Shown here: positions 36,398 through 44,297 of the stretch, piece by piece
How positions within the stretch are numbered: the first letter of the stretch is position 1
Layout of the letters: the number at the start of each line of letters is the position of its first letter
Assembly: GCA_934691625.1 (NCBI GenBank)
Contig: CAKUTA010000008.1
Location: 1-64,000 of the forward strand
Source of the DNA: an uncultured Bacteroidales bacterium
Lineage (GTDB): Bacteria; Bacteroidota; Bacteroidia; Bacteroidales; UBA932
Direction of reading: 5' to 3'
DNA length: 64,000 nucleotides
Made by a program: the position numbers and the translations under genes
The notes under the pieces: generated by a model
Databases searched by the model: none
What the model saw: the letters and a program-made list of their open reading frames with translations, nothing else
Told to the model about the DNA's origin: nothing

Positions 36398-36445
36398 TAG
36401 TGTTATTACAGAAGGATCACGTAGTTGGTCTGAGGCTTACAAAGG

Positions 36446-37711
36446 TCACGCCTTCAAGCAATTGAGAGGAACCACATAGATGCCGTCCTCTCTCCGATAT
36501 GCCGGACCTGTAGCTGTCACTATCATCATAAACGCCGGGCCCTTTGCGGAATCTATATCATTGCATATCTTCAGAAGATGTGCCGCGCCTTCATTTATCA
36601 GATTCTCCCCACCAAGTTTTATTTCGACCAACGCCCATCTGCCATCATCCAAATGGATTACAGCATCACACTCCAACCCTCTGCTATCACGATAATGCTT
36701 GACCGTACCATGCAGAGCCATTGCATAAACTTTTAAATCACGCACAGCCATATCCTCAAAAAACAGCCCGAACGAATTCAAGTCATTCATCAAATCCGCA
36801 GGAGAAATACCTAAAGCGCAGCAAGCAATAGATGTATCAACAAAATGTCTTGTAGCCGTAGTCCTTACAACTGTCTTACTCCGAAGGTTTGGATTCCAAG
36901 CGTCTATATCCTCCAGGATATACAGGTCCTTCAACGCATCCATATAATCGTCAAATGTTCTGGCATCAAAGGACGAGCGGTTATTGGATTTTATCACATC
37001 ATCAATCAATGTCTGATATGAGGCTTCCGTAGATATATTTCTCGCATAACTTCTTAAAATCATTCTCAGCACTTCCGGCTTCTTATTTCTGAACTTGGCA
37101 TTTTCACTGTTATCAAAATTGAAAAGGCCATTATAATAGTTTCTAGTCACATCCAATGCCACTTCCCGCTCTGGCACCAATGATAACGGCCAGCCGCCTC
37201 GGCATAGCAGGTGAGCCATATCTGCAAGTGCATTTTCATCATTTATATCGTACACGGAATAATTGGAATCATAAAAGAGTTCAGACAAGGCAACTGTTCC
37301 TTTGGAATCGCCTGATTCATACAGACTCATAGGACGCATCATCAATACTACGATACGCCCTGCACCAGAGTGGAATATTCTTGTCTTGTCAGCCGGAGTA
37401 CTGCTGCCGGTCAATATGAATTGTCCAAAGCCAGGTTTCTCATCTATCCATTCCTTTGCAGCATTCCATATATCAGGAACAGTCTGCCATTCATCTATAA
37501 GCCTCGGCTGTGGACCTTTCAGCACATTACGCGGTTCCAATCTCGCAATAGATATAGACTGATATGTATTCAGTTTTATCTGGCTCTTTGCGAAGAGCGA
37601 GGCTGTCGTAGTTTTTCCGCAGAATTTAGGGCCGCTCACAAGCACGACCCCAGAAGATTTCAGCTTTCGCTCAACCTCTTTCTCGATATAGCGTTTAAGG
37701 TATTTTCCCAT
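36446..37711 (-). CDS. ATP-binding protein, AAA_14 plus DUF4143 type
   Basis: A 421-residue protein. Walker A is GPKFCGKTTT at about residues 27-36, a Walker-B-like LIDEWQ follows near 91, and the sensor region is ILTGSS. The C-terminal DUF4143 part carries a restriction-nuclease-like ECDAVIHLDDGRWALVEIKLG. This family is common and highly paralogous in Bacteroidales, and its function is unknown. Upstream lie three identical 15-bp words spaced 23 bp apart, and the nearest one overlaps the predicted -33 element, so the gene may be autoregulated. The stop faces that of GlsB (convergent). Confidence 0.85.
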   Translation of the reverse strand: MGKYLKRYIEKEVERKLKSSGVVLVSGPKFCGKTTTASLFAKSQIKLNTYQSISIARLEPRNVLKGPQPRLIDEWQTVPDIWNAAKEWIDEKPGFGQFILTGSSTPADKTRIFHSGAGRIVVLMMRPMSLYESGDSKGTVALSELFYDSNYSVYDINDENALADMAHLLCRGGWPLSLVPEREVALDVTRNYYNGLFNFDNSENAKFRNKKPEVLRMILRSYARNISTEASYQTLIDDVIKSNNRSSFDARTFDDYMDALKDLYILEDIDAWNPNLRSKTVVRTTATRHFVDTSIACCALGISPADLMNDLNSFGLFFEDMAVRDLKVYAMALHGTVKHYRDSRGLECDAVIHLDDGRWALVEIKLGGENLINEGAAHLLKICNDIDSAKGPAFMMIVTATGPAYRREDGIYVVPLNCLKA

Positions 37712-37729
37712 AATATTTTATTTACGATG

Positions 37730-37761
37730 TGAAAATACATCATTTCCGCAAAAATCCCAAA
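37730..37761 (-). promoter_or_regulatory. Promoter of the AAA_14 ATPase gene
   Basis: On the minus strand TTTG (37761-37758, inside the first 23-bp repeat) is followed after 20 nt by TATTTTCA (37737-37730), two mismatches from TAnnTTTG. The leader to the ATG at 37711 would be about 12 nt. Confidence 0.4.
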
Positions 37762-37815
37762 CTTGTGAGAAAAAAAATCCCAAACTTGTGAGAAAAAAAA
37801 TCCCAAACTTGTGAG
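37755..37815 (-). repeat. Three direct repeats with a 23-bp period, operator-like
   Basis: TCCCAAACTTGTGAG occurs identically at 37755-37769, 37778-37792 and 37801-37815, separated by A-runs of 8. The period of 23 bp is about two helical turns. The proximal copy overlaps the -33 element of the ATPase promoter, and the distal copy ends one base before the asd stop codon. Confidence 0.7.
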
Positions 37816-37816
37816 T

Positions 37817-38824
37817 TTACTCCTTCGGAAGGAATCCTTTCTGAAGCAGGACTTCCGCGATCTGGATGGCATTGGTAGCCGCGCCCTTGCGGATATTGTC
37901 CGATACGCACCAGAAGTTAAGCCCTGATTTTACAGAGAAGTCCCTGCGGATACGTCCCACGAACACGTCATCATGTCCAAGAGCATAGAGCGGCATCGGG
38001 TATATCTTCTCTGCAGGGTTATCCTGGACAGTCACCCCAGGTGTATTTTCAAGAATCCTGCGAACATCATCCAGCTCGAAATCCTTCTCGAACTCCAGGT
38101 TAACGGATTCGGAATGTCCGCCTATGACAGGGACACGGGCAGTCGTCGCTGAGACTCCTATGGTATCATCGCCCAGGATCTTGTGGGTTTCATTGACCAT
38201 CTTCATCTCTTCCTTCGTATAGCCGTTCTCCGTGAAATCATCAATGTGAGGTATGATGTTCTGGTCGATAGGATAAGGAAATTTAGCTACATATTCGCCC
38301 CACTTGGCGCCTCCGCGTTCAGCCTCCATCTGTGCCACAGCCTTGTTTCCCGCACCTGTAACACTCTGATATGTGGATACCACGATTCTCTTTATGCGGT
38401 ATGCCTTGTGCAACGGCGCAAGTGGCAGAAGCATCTGTATGGTCGAGCAGTTCGGATTTGCGATTATATAGTCATCTTTTGTGAGGACATCAGCATTGAC
38501 CTCAGGGACAACGAGTTTCTTGGTAGGATCCATACGCCAGCATGACGAGTTATCGACCACACGGCATCCTACAGCAGCAAACTTCGGGGCAAGCTCCCTT
38601 GACGGGCCGCCGCCTGCGGAAAAGATAGCCAGGTCAGGTCTTGCAGCGATTGCCTCATCTGCACTGATGACCGTGTATTCCTTGCCCTTGAATGTTACCT
38701 TGCGCCCTACAGAGCGCTCCGAAGCCACCGGCAGGAATTCCGTCACAGGAAAATTCCTCTCTGCCAGCACTTCCATCATCCTGGTGCCAACCAGCCCGGT
38801 GACACCGACAACTGCTACTTTCAT
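37817..38824 (-). CDS. asd: Aspartate-semialdehyde dehydrogenase
   Basis: A 335-residue enzyme that reduces aspartyl phosphate to aspartate semialdehyde, the branch point to lysine, methionine and threonine. NAD(P)-binding start VAVVGVTGLVGTRMMEVL; catalytic Cys126 in NPNCSTIQM; later GGHSESVNLEF with the active-site His. Length is normal for the family. It works with ThrA encoded upstream but is separated from it by the 163-bp palindromic repeat, so it may be transcribed separately. The first repeat of the ATPase operator touches its stop codon. Confidence 0.95.
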   Translation of the reverse strand: MKVAVVGVTGLVGTRMMEVLAERNFPVTEFLPVASERSVGRKVTFKGKEYTVISADEAIAARPDLAIFSAGGGPSRELAPKFAAVGCRVVDNSSCWRMDPTKKLVVPEVNADVLTKDDYIIANPNCSTIQMLLPLAPLHKAYRIKRIVVSTYQSVTGAGNKAVAQMEAERGGAKWGEYVAKFPYPIDQNIIPHIDDFTENGYTKEEMKMVNETHKILGDDTIGVSATTARVPVIGGHSESVNLEFEKDFELDDVRRILENTPGVTVQDNPAEKIYPMPLYALGHDDVFVGRIRRDFSVKSGLNFWCVSDNIRKGAATNAIQIAEVLLQKGFLPKE

Positions 38825-38845
38825 ATCTTCAATTTCATTAATCCA

Positions 38846-38872
38846 GGGTGCCTATAACTAGGCTACGCACCC
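38846..38872 (-). promoter_or_regulatory. Hairpin in the asd leader
   Basis: GGGTGC (38846-38851) pairs with GCACCC (38867-38872), with an inner CCTA/TAGG helix, 22 bp before the asd ATG. Could affect translation or be the remains of a terminator. Confidence 0.3.
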
Positions 38873-38888
38873 GTCATATTCTTTTCTT

Positions 38889-39051
38889 AGAAGCTGTTTT
38901 GAAATTATTATCTGAAGGTTTGAGAGTAAAAAACTTCAGGTTTGACCGGGGAATCGGGGAAGATAGCTGTGCCTATCTGACCTGAAGACCCGGGAAAAAG
39001 ATGAAGGAATTTTACCTCAAACAACTTTTCAATCATTTCAAAACAACTTCT
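38889..39051. repeat. 163-bp palindromic repeat element, copy 2
   Basis: Nearly the same sequence as the element at 1816-1979, including the inverted ends (AGAAGCTGTTTTGAAATT and a close complement), the GACCGGGGA word and the GATAG/CTATC core. It lies between thrA and asd, which are otherwise natural operon partners. Confidence 0.7.
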
Positions 39052-39068
39052 TATGTCAATAATCGTAT

Positions 39069-41591
39069 CTACAGAAGGATATCGTTCAGCACTCCTGATG
39101 CTGTCTGATAAGCTCCAGCACCGGCTCCCTGCACCACAAGTGGGGACGGATAGAATGCCGTCTTTATCAATGCTGCATTGTCCGTACCGCAGAGATTGTA
39201 GAGAGGATTATCAGGCCCTACGGTCTGCAGTCCCATTGATGCCCGGTAGCGGATTCTGCATAATGAAGCTTCAGCCCCGGTATCCTGAGATGCCGCTGCA
39301 GATTCTGCATTGCCTCCGTCAGGCTCAGCCACAAGTGATGCCACGAACCTCTGCCTCAGTCCCTTATCTGCAGCTGCACGATACGATGCCGCGAAGTCTG
39401 ACTCATGCGCAGCAAGCATATCATAGAACTCGGGAACCTTGCCGCTGAAAAACTCCGGACCGAGAATCGGGTCTATCCTCACATCCGCCTCATCTATTAC
39501 TGCACCTGCCTCACGCGACAGTATAAGCAGCTTGCGGAGCACATCCCTGCCGCTCAGGTCGAGACGCGGATCCGGCTCGGAATATCCGGCCTCCTGCGCC
39601 TGTCTTACCACATCGGCGAAGGTCTTTCCATCCTCGCCACCCTTATATGTGCTGAATATATAGTTCAATGTTCCAGAAAGCACCGCATCCACACGTGCGA
39701 TATCATCACCGCTGTTCACGCTGCGTGCGATGGATTCCAGTATCGGAAGCGCCGCCCCGACAGTAGTCTCATAGCGGAGAGACACACCATTCTCCACAGC
39801 CGATGTCTTCAGCTTGTTATACTGCACATACGGAGCCGCGAATGTGATCTTGTTGCTTGCCACCACAGAGTAGCCTTTCTCGAAGAGATTCAGATACTTA
39901 TATGAGATATCCGATGATGCCGTGCAGTCCACGAATATAGAATTCTGGAGGGAGACATTGGCCATAGCCTCGAAATATGCGTCATTCGCGGCAGACTTTC
40001 CGTCGGCAAGCATTGACTCGATCCTTTCTATATCAAGCCCTTCCTTGTCAAGGACAAATCTGCGGCTGTTCGATATGCCGGCGATATGCAGACGCTTGCC
40101 TGTCCTCTCGGCAATCTTGTCTCGGTTTCTGGCAATGATATCTACAAGCGCCTTTCCTACCGTGCCGTACCCAGCTATAAAAAGATTGATATCCTTATAT
40201 GCGGATGTCTCGAAGAACTCCTTGTGGATGTATTTTATCGCCGGCTGCACATCCTCCGATGCCACGATCACGGAGATATTCCTCTCCGATGAGCCCTGGG
40301 CCACAGCCCTGACACCGACGCTTCTGCGCCCGAGGGCTGCAAGCATGCGTCCAGTCGTACCACGTTGATTTATAATGTCATCCCCCACAAGGCAGACTAT
40401 CGAGAAGCCCGTCTCGACTTTAAGAGGGTTAAGCTTTCCGAGCGAAATCTCATAAGCGAAGCATTTGTCTGCGGCAGCCTTTGCCTTGGCGGCATCTTTC
40501 TCCGCCACGGCCACGCACATCGTATTGACCGAAGATGCCTGCGTGATCAGGATAATGCTGATATTGTTCTCGCTCAATGTCTGGAACAGCCTGTACGAGA
40601 ATCCAGGGACACCCACCATGCCGCTGCCCTCCAGCGAAAGCAATGCGATATTGTCCGAATTGGAAATTCCTATTATCTTGTTCTTTCCGCGCGGAGGATT
40701 CTGCTCTATCTCTGTCCCCTCACCTTCCGGATCGAAAGTGCATTTCACGAAAATAGGGATACGTTCAGCCACAACAGGCTGTATAGTAGGCGGATATATC
40801 ACCTTGGCACCGAAGTGCGACAGCTCCAGCGCAGCACGGTACGAGATGTGGCGGATAAGCATTGCCTGAGGAACGATCTTCGGGTCCGCCGTCATCATGC
40901 CCGGCACATCCTTCCATGTCTCCAGGGCGCGTGCCTTGCTGCCGACAGCATAAAGAGATGCCGAATAGTCGGAACCGCCACGACCGAGAGTCACCATCCT
41001 GCCCTTGTCATCAGACGCGATGAAACCAGGGACGATGAACAGGGACTTGATAGGGTTAGCCTCTATCATTGCCTCGACATTGGCATAAGTCACGGCGGTA
41101 TCGACCACCTGCTTCCCGGCATCGCTGCGGGTGCGAATTATCTCCCTGGAATCCACCCACTTGGTAGGAATTCCCACTGAAGCCATCTTGGTCGCCAGGA
41201 TCCTGCTGGACAGAAGCTCGCCACATCCCTGGATGGCATCCAGGCTCGCCGGGCTGAGTTCTCCGAGCAGGAACACTCCCTGGGCAATGCCCCTTATCGA
41301 TGCGAATGTCTCGTCACACACTTCCGTGGACTCCTCGTACTTCTCCACCGGAAGCAGCTCACGGATGATCTGATGATGCTCATCCTGCAGCTTGTCCAGA
41401 AGCCCAAGATAAGAGCTGTCGTGCTCCGCAGCCAAGTTTCCTATCCGTATCAATGTGTCTGTACACTTGTAGATTGCCGATGCCACGACAATAGTCCTGT
41501 CCCTGTCCGTGGCCCTTGCAATGATATCAGCCGCCTTGAGCATATTCTTAGCGTCCGCCAGGGACGAGCCGCCGAATTTCAGTACCTGCAT
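39069..41591 (-). CDS. thrA: Bifunctional aspartate kinase / homoserine dehydrogenase
   Basis: An 840-residue fusion. Residues 1-300 are aspartate kinase (VLKFGGSSLADAKNML at the start, VTLGRGGSDYSASLYAV in the middle), then regulatory ACT domains (about 310-460, SLEGSGMVGVPGF and ISVIVASEDVQPAI), then homoserine dehydrogenase (from INLFIAGYGTVGKALVDII, with GTLNYIF and DPRLDLSGRDVLRKLLIL). It supplies homoserine from aspartate for threonine and methionine. It begins 11 bp after the metX stop, so it shares the leader-controlled transcript. Confidence 0.96.
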   Translation of the reverse strand: MQVLKFGGSSLADAKNMLKAADIIARATDRDRTIVVASAIYKCTDTLIRIGNLAAEHDSSYLGLLDKLQDEHHQIIRELLPVEKYEESTEVCDETFASIRGIAQGVFLLGELSPASLDAIQGCGELLSSRILATKMASVGIPTKWVDSREIIRTRSDAGKQVVDTAVTYANVEAMIEANPIKSLFIVPGFIASDDKGRMVTLGRGGSDYSASLYAVGSKARALETWKDVPGMMTADPKIVPQAMLIRHISYRAALELSHFGAKVIYPPTIQPVVAERIPIFVKCTFDPEGEGTEIEQNPPRGKNKIIGISNSDNIALLSLEGSGMVGVPGFSYRLFQTLSENNISIILITQASSVNTMCVAVAEKDAAKAKAAADKCFAYEISLGKLNPLKVETGFSIVCLVGDDIINQRGTTGRMLAALGRRSVGVRAVAQGSSERNISVIVASEDVQPAIKYIHKEFFETSAYKDINLFIAGYGTVGKALVDIIARNRDKIAERTGKRLHIAGISNSRRFVLDKEGLDIERIESMLADGKSAANDAYFEAMANVSLQNSIFVDCTASSDISYKYLNLFEKGYSVVASNKITFAAPYVQYNKLKTSAVENGVSLRYETTVGAALPILESIARSVNSGDDIARVDAVLSGTLNYIFSTYKGGEDGKTFADVVRQAQEAGYSEPDPRLDLSGRDVLRKLLILSREAGAVIDEADVRIDPILGPEFFSGKVPEFYDMLAAHESDFAASYRAAADKGLRQRFVASLVAEPDGGNAESAAASQDTGAEASLCRIRYRASMGLQTVGPDNPLYNLCGTDNAALIKTAFYPSPLVVQGAGAGAYQTASGVLNDILL

Positions 41592-41602
41592 AACCGTATT
41601 CC

Positions 41603-42625
41603 TTATATTTTATCCACTATCGGGCGTATGATGCTCTCAAGCTGGTCATTCTCCAGCAGGAACCCGTCATGTCCGAAATGCGATGTTATTTCATAATATC
41701 CGGAGCCTTTCACATTGTCAGCCATCTCCCTCATCTTATGAGGAGGAAATATGATGTCCGAGTCAATGGCAATGAACGTGGACTCCGCACGTATCATGCC
41801 CAGCGCCGCCACCTCGCCGCCGCGTCCGCGCCCCAGATTATTGCTGTCCACGCTGAACGACAGATAGTAATACGAATAGGCGTCAAATCTGTCTGCAAGT
41901 TTCTTGCCTTGATAACGCTGGTACGAGCATGCCCTTTCCGCAAACATTGCATCTTCGGATGCCTCTTGCTGCTTCCTGTTGTACCCGTCTTCGCATCTGT
42001 ATGAGAGCAATGCTATGGAGCGTGCGCATTCCAGCCCCTTTCTTCCGCCATCAAGGCTTTCGCATGCACGGAATGTGGAATCCGCTTCCAATGCCATGCG
42101 CTGCGATTCCTCGAAAGCTGTAAGCCAAGGACTTACGCGAGAGCTGGTCGCGATATACACTGTCCTGGAGAAAAGTTCAGGCTGCATCACCGACCACTCC
42201 AGTGCCTGGAATCCGCCGATGCTCGCCCCGACCAGCAGGTCGATATGGTCAATGCCTATGTGCCTTCTGACTGCATCCAGGCCGTTCACGATATCCCTGA
42301 CCGTCACCTTCGGGAATGTGAAATAATACGGACGCCCTGTTTCCGGGTCAATGCTGGATGGTCCGCTGGAGCCGTAGCATGAGCCCAGCATATTTCCGCA
42401 CACTATGAAAAACCTGTCCGTGTCGAACAGCTTGCCCGGGCCGACAAGCTCTGGCCACCAGTCCTCCGCATCCGAGTCGGCTGTCAATGCATGGCAGATC
42501 CAGATGACTTTCATCCCTTTCCTGTATTCCATAGGGGATGTATGATATGCCACCTCGATGGCGGAAACGCTTCCTCCTGCCTCAAAGGAGAAGCCGCCGG
42601 TAATCCGGCAAATATGTCGTTTCAT
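41603..42625 (-). CDS. metX: Homoserine O-acyltransferase (MetX type)
   Basis: A 340-residue alpha/beta hydrolase. Nucleophile elbow GASIGGFQALEW (Ser135), acid residue in AIDSDIIFPP, His in SHFGHDGFL. The start HALTADSDAEDWWPELVGPG and the GSCYGSSGPSS block are typical of MetX. It acylates homoserine as the first committed step of methionine synthesis. Acetyl-CoA is the usual donor of MetX-type enzymes, but succinyl specificity cannot be excluded by inspection. Start at 42625 fits the signature N-terminus. It is preceded by a long leader with a Met-rich frame (42762-42821). Confidence 0.93.
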   Translation of the reverse strand: MKRHICRITGGFSFEAGGSVSAIEVAYHTSPMEYRKGMKVIWICHALTADSDAEDWWPELVGPGKLFDTDRFFIVCGNMLGSCYGSSGPSSIDPETGRPYYFTFPKVTVRDIVNGLDAVRRHIGIDHIDLLVGASIGGFQALEWSVMQPELFSRTVYIATSSRVSPWLTAFEESQRMALEADSTFRACESLDGGRKGLECARSIALLSYRCEDGYNRKQQEASEDAMFAERACSYQRYQGKKLADRFDAYSYYYLSFSVDSNNLGRGRGGEVAALGMIRAESTFIAIDSDIIFPPHKMREMADNVKGSGYYEITSHFGHDGFLLENDQLESIIRPIVDKI

Positions 42626-42656
42626 TGATATTCAACTGTTATGAAGCTGTTTATAT

Positions 42657-42724
42657 GCTCTCATCCGGAATCGCGCATAAAGGCGGAGAGCTGATTCAGA
42701 AATCTTATTCCGCTCCCGGCGGAA
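42657..42724 (-). promoter_or_regulatory. Competing hairpins in the metX leader
   Basis: Reading the minus strand: TTCCGC (42724-42719) pairs with GCGGAA (42713-42708) around a 5-nt loop. GCTCTC (42691-42686) pairs with GAGAGC (42662-42657). The 3' arm of the first (GCGGA) can instead pair with TCCGC (42687-42683), which overlaps the 5' arm of the second, so the two folds exclude each other as in a classic attenuator. There is no U-run after the last stem, so translational control is as likely as transcription termination. Confidence 0.45.
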
Positions 42725-42761
42725 CTGAGATATGGCAAATAGAAATAATTACAGACGCATC

Positions 42762-42821
42762 TTAGCGATGCATTCGCATTGACATGACAGTCATGAAGAA
42801 TATGTAGTAGCTGTTCATCAT
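42762..42821 (-). CDS. Methionine-rich leader peptide upstream of metX
   Basis: A 19-residue frame, MMNSYYIFFMTVMSMRMHR, ends in TAA at 42764-42762. Six of 19 residues are Met, four of them in the last ten before the stop. The ATG lies about 5 nt after the predicted transcription start. The stop codon falls in the loop of a small hairpin (ATGCATC/GATGCGT with one G-U pair). Its position in the leader of a methionine-synthesis gene suggests that ribosome stalling at Met codons senses charged tRNA-Met. Leader peptides of this kind are well known for Thr, Leu, His and Trp; a Met version upstream of metX is not one I can name. Confidence 0.55.
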   Translation of the reverse strand: MMNSYYIFFMTVMSMRMHR

Positions 42822-42831
42822 AATCCGGACG

Positions 42832-42862
42832 CGAAGATAGCCAATCTCCAGATAATTACAAA
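42832..42862 (-). promoter_or_regulatory. Promoter of the metX-thrA leader
   Basis: Minus strand: TTTG (42862-42859), exactly 19 nt, then TATCTTCG (42839-42832), one mismatch from TAnnTTTG. The transcript starts near 42825, giving a leader of about 200 nt before metX. Confidence 0.55.
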
Positions 42863-42962
42863 ATCATAAGCGCAAGATGCGGCAGAAGCACATTCTTTCA
42901 TTACTTCACGCAAAAGAGCGGGATTTCGCCCCCTCCACCGCGAGCTGGAAAATGTAAAGTAA

Positions 42963-43154
42963 TCGACCCTCCTGGAATGGGCTTACGTTAATATTACACA
43001 TATATCTAGCTATCAATCAGCACATTACATCAACAAAAAGCATTTATCGCGATGCCAAGAACCCTGTTTTTTCATGGGTCTTGGCATCGCGATTTTACAC
43101 TAGGCATCTGACAGTCAACAGCATACATAATTTATCCAAATCCTGGAGGGTCAG
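42963..43154. repeat. MITE-like element with imperfect terminal inverted repeats and a strong inner hairpin
   Basis: GACCCTCC (42965-42972) and GGAGGGTC (43145-43152) sit within wider imperfect inverted ends of about 20 bp. Inside, arms 43046-43064 and 43076-43093 pair over 18 bp with one bulged A (CGCGATGCCAAGA core) around an 11-nt loop. It fills the gap between the divergent metX and GH130 genes. Apart from the leader described above, nothing else is seen in 42626-43294. Confidence 0.5.
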
Positions 43155-43262
43155 TTATTTCAGTTATGCAGAATGTCCATGTGCAAAACCACACAAAAAC
43201 GGCAGTCATACATGGCGCCTTATGTGTCTTAATATTTAGGAGCAGTTATACAAAAGGTTTTG

Positions 43263-43270
43263 TATATTTG
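43263..43270 (+). promoter_or_regulatory. Bacteroides-type -7 element TATATTTG for the mannoside operon
   Basis: An exact TAnnTTTG match 25 bp before the GH130 ATG at 43295. The -33 side is weak (TTTAG about 24 nt upstream). The position rules out the upstream in-frame ATG at 43166 as a start. Confidence 0.5.
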
Positions 43271-43294
43271 CATAAGATTATTATTACATTCGTT

Positions 43295-44293
43295 ATGAGC
43301 ATAATAAAGATTCAGGGGAATCCACTCCCTAACATGCCTTGGCAGGCCAGGCCTGCCGGATGCAGCGACCCTCTATGGCGCTATTCCGCAAACCCGGTAA
43401 TACCGAGAGATCTTCTGCCGGACTCCAACAGCATCTTCAATTCAGCTGTAGTCCCATTCGAAGGAGGCTTTGCAGGAGTATTCCGCTGCGACGACAAGAA
43501 CCGCAGGATGACGCTCCATGCCGGATTCTCCAAGGATGGCTTTAAATGGGACATCAACCCTGAGACTATAAAGTTTGAGGGAGCAGACCCTGAAGTAGCG
43601 GAATGGGTATATGGATACGATCCGCGCGTTGCAAAAATCGAGGACAAGTTCTATGTCACCTGGTGCAACGGCTATCATGGCCCGACAATAGGTGTGGCAT
43701 GGACCACCGACTTCAAGACATTCCACCAGCTGGAAAACGCATTCCTTCCATATAACAGGAACGGTGTGCTCTTCCCTAAAAAGATACACGGGAAATTCGC
43801 ATTGCTCTCACGCCCTAGCGACACAGGACATACGGCATTCGGTGACATTTTCTACTCTGAATCTCCTGACATGGAATATTGGGGACACCACCGCCATGTC
43901 ATGGCCCCTGCTCCTTTCGAGGTAAGCGCATGGCAATGCATGAAAATCGGCGCCGGCCCTGTCCCTATCGAGACCTCGGAAGGATGGCTGCTGTTCTACC
44001 ATGGTGTACTGCATTCATGCAACGGCTATGTATATGCATTCGGTTCAGCACTCCTCGACCTGGAGCAGCCATGGAAAGTCATTGCAAGAAGCGGCCAGTA
44101 CCTCATCTCGCCTAGGGAAATCTACGAGCTGACCGGAGATGTCCCTGATGTCACATTCCCTTGTGCAGCCCTGCATGACCCTGAAACAGGCCGGGTAGCT
44201 GTTTACTATGGATGCGCAGATACCGTCACAGGCCTCGCTTTCGGATACATTCCTGAAATCATAGAGTTCACGAAACGCACAAACATCTTGTAA
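43295..44293 (+). CDS. GH130 beta-mannoside phosphorylase/hydrolase
   Basis: A 332-residue five-bladed propeller enzyme of family GH130. [20 protein letters not shown] contains the catalytic Asp (Asp109), and [20 protein letters not shown] and [21 protein letters not shown] are family blocks. No signal peptide, so it acts in the cytoplasm, or it is exported by an unseen route. GH130 enzymes release mannose or mannose-1-phosphate from beta-mannosides such as Man-GlcNAc of N-glycans. Starts at 43295 because the promoter overlaps the longer frame. GH92 genes follow 4 bp later. Confidence 0.9.
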   Translation: MSIIKIQGNPLPNMPWQARPAGCSDPLWRYSANPVIPRDLLPDSNSIFNSAVVPFEGGFAGVFRCDDKNRRMTLHAGFSKDGFKWDINPETIKFEGADPEVAEWVYGYDPRVAKIEDKFYVTWCNGYHGPTIGVAWTTDFKTFHQLENAFLPYNRNGVLFPKKIHGKFALLSRPSDTGHTAFGDIFYSESPDMEYWGHHRHVMAPAPFEVSAWQCMKIGAGPVPIETSEGWLLFYHGVLHSCNGYVYAFGSALLDLEQPWKVIARSGQYLISPREIYELTGDVPDVTFPCAALHDPETGRVAVYYGCADTVTGLAFGYIPEIIEFTKRTNIL

Positions 44294-44297
44294 TCTA

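Noticed and set aside
37755..37815. CRISPR array
   Set aside because: Three identical words with A-runs rather than unique spacers, and no cas genes nearby; better read as operator-like direct repeats.
42626..42830. SAM-II or SAM-I riboswitch upstream of metX
   Set aside because: I could not find the conserved riboswitch core (for SAM-II the GATTTAA, then AAGCG, then GATAAATGTAGCTA order). A covariance-model search would settle it.
43046..43093. Rho-independent terminator
   Set aside because: The stem is strong, but the site lies between divergent promoters and only TTTT follows; described instead as the core of a MITE-like element.
43166..43294. N-terminal extension of the GH130 protein from an ATG at 43166
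   Set aside because: The -7 element TATATTTG (43263-43270) lies inside it, and the added residues are not conserved in type; the ATG at 43295 is used.
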